From assembly GCA_054601695.1 (NCBI GenBank), contig BAAHQB010000100.1:186001-250000 (forward strand): 64,000 nt of DNA, read 5' to 3'. The translations under genes and the position numbers were made by a program. Source of the DNA: Amorphochlora amoebiformis (lineage: Eukaryota; Cercozoa; Chlorarachniophyceae). Below the pieces are notes generated by a model. The model was given only the letters and a program-made list of their open reading frames with translations. It was not told where the DNA came from and searched no databases. How positions within the stretch are numbered: the first letter of the stretch is position 1; each line of letters opens with the position of its first letter. Below are positions 63,550 through 64,000 of the stretch, piece after piece.

Positions 63550-64000
63550 GTACTCATGACTAGTTCTACATAATACAAACAACAAACCAAAAAGGCTGCA
63601 ACAACATATACGTATATTTGGATATATAAATATATATATATATATAATATATATATATATATATACTTACCCCAGCACCTTGTCCTCAACGACAACTTAG
63701 GCTGCAACAACATATACGTATATTTGGAGATATATATATATATATATATATATTATATTTATAATATATATATATATATATAATATATATATATATACTT
63801 ACCCTAGCACCTTGTCCTCAACGACGACTTCTCCTTCCCAGACCAGAACCCAACCCCAAACCCTAACACCGACCCCAACCAACCCGAACCCGAACCCGAA
63901 CCCGAACTCGAACCCGAACCCCAAGGTATCCGGATTCCCTACCCCTAACCCTACCCTAACCCTAACCCTAAACCTTACCGTAACCTAACCCTAACCCACA
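63080..64000 (-). CDS. 3' end of an unidentified gene, partial at right edge
   Basis: Tentative exons: 63803 to beyond 63840, 63577-63595, 63432-63466, 63080-63104 (TGA), with GT-AG borders and agreeing phases. The predicted C-terminus reads EGEVVVEDKVLG, GLFGLLF, CVDNVWLDYFG, MEWPKVFS. I do not recognise it; the upstream part lies outside the window. The best support is the duplicated exon end with donor at 63671, the same pattern seen beside real exons elsewhere here. The upstream edge of the 63803 exon runs into telomere-like DNA that happens to stay open in frame, so its acceptor is unclear. Confidence 0.4.
63594..63840 (-). repeat. Duplicated donor and acceptor regions
   Basis: CTTACCCTAGCACCTTGTCC then TCAACGACGACTT (63798-63830) recurs at 63666-63698 with two changes. 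GGCTGCAACAACATATACGT then ATATTTGGA (63594-63622) recurs at 63700-63728. The two kinds of block sit next to each other in the middle copy. Confidence 0.9.
63846..64000 (-). repeat. CCCTAA and CCCGAA array at right edge
   Basis: Mixed CCCTAA, ACCCCA and a run of six CCCGAA/CTCGAA units (63880-63920). It continues beyond the window, so a chromosome end cannot be excluded, but every other array here is interstitial. Confidence 0.9.

Noticed and set aside
63846-64000. True telomere at the right end
   Set aside because: Array is mixed (CCCTAA, CCCGAA) and unlike a clean terminal tract; many similar arrays here are clearly interstitial. Not excluded because the window ends here.

Overview
The window is nuclear DNA from a microbial eukaryote, most likely an alga. 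More than half of it is simple sequence: (AT)n arrays above all, plus CT/GA tracts and degenerate TTAGGG/CCCTAA arrays. Almost none of the long open frames is a gene. The real genes are chains of very short exons (16 to about 300 nt, mostly 30-110 nt) bounded by GT-AG introns. I rebuilt them by matching splice sites, reading phase and protein-family motifs. Two proteins start with a hydrophobic signal-like segment followed by an Arg/Ser-rich, acid-poor stretch. That is the bipartite form used to enter a plastid of secondary origin, so a complex-plastid alga is my best guess. The lineage cannot be fixed from this window, which has no rRNA or tRNA gene.

Layout, left to right. (1) 383-4737, minus: glutathione S-transferase-like gene with a CPYC site, running off the left edge. 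(2) 5515-6340, minus: compact gene with an N-terminal ubiquitin-like domain. (3) 7590-13929, minus: flavin reductase-like FMN-binding protein, eight exons. (4) 15826-21068, minus: RRP17/NOL12-type nucleolar rRNA-processing protein, seven exons. (5) 21256-46738, plus: a 25 kb gene of about 29 exons for a roughly 635-residue O-fucosyltransferase-like protein with a Cys-rich PSI-like segment. (6) 47570-48175, minus: organellar ribosomal protein bS6, three exons, compact introns. (7) about 48630-61896, plus: Lgd/CC2D1-like protein with DM14-like and C2 domains, about 23 exons. (8) 63080 to the right edge, minus: 3' part of an unidentified gene. Genes 4/5 and 6/7 are divergent pairs; 5/6 and 7/8 are convergent. 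The genes are unrelated housekeeping, organelle and secretory functions, not an operon or pathway.

The striking feature is how the introns are built. In at least 15 places the intron next to an exon holds extra tandem copies of that exon's own boundary: 10-50 nt of exon, the splice site and the adjoining intron, separated by (AT)n arrays. Copy numbers run from 2 to about 15. One exon (29082-29155) is copied on both sides, its 5' half upstream and its 3' half downstream. Decoy splice sites are therefore made in tandem beside the real ones. Telomere-like arrays also sit inside introns, some touching splice sites, and one short block reads through as codons in a terminal exon. Long CT/GA tracts inside genes are almost always pyrimidine on the transcribed-sense strand. 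The two compact genes lack all of this.
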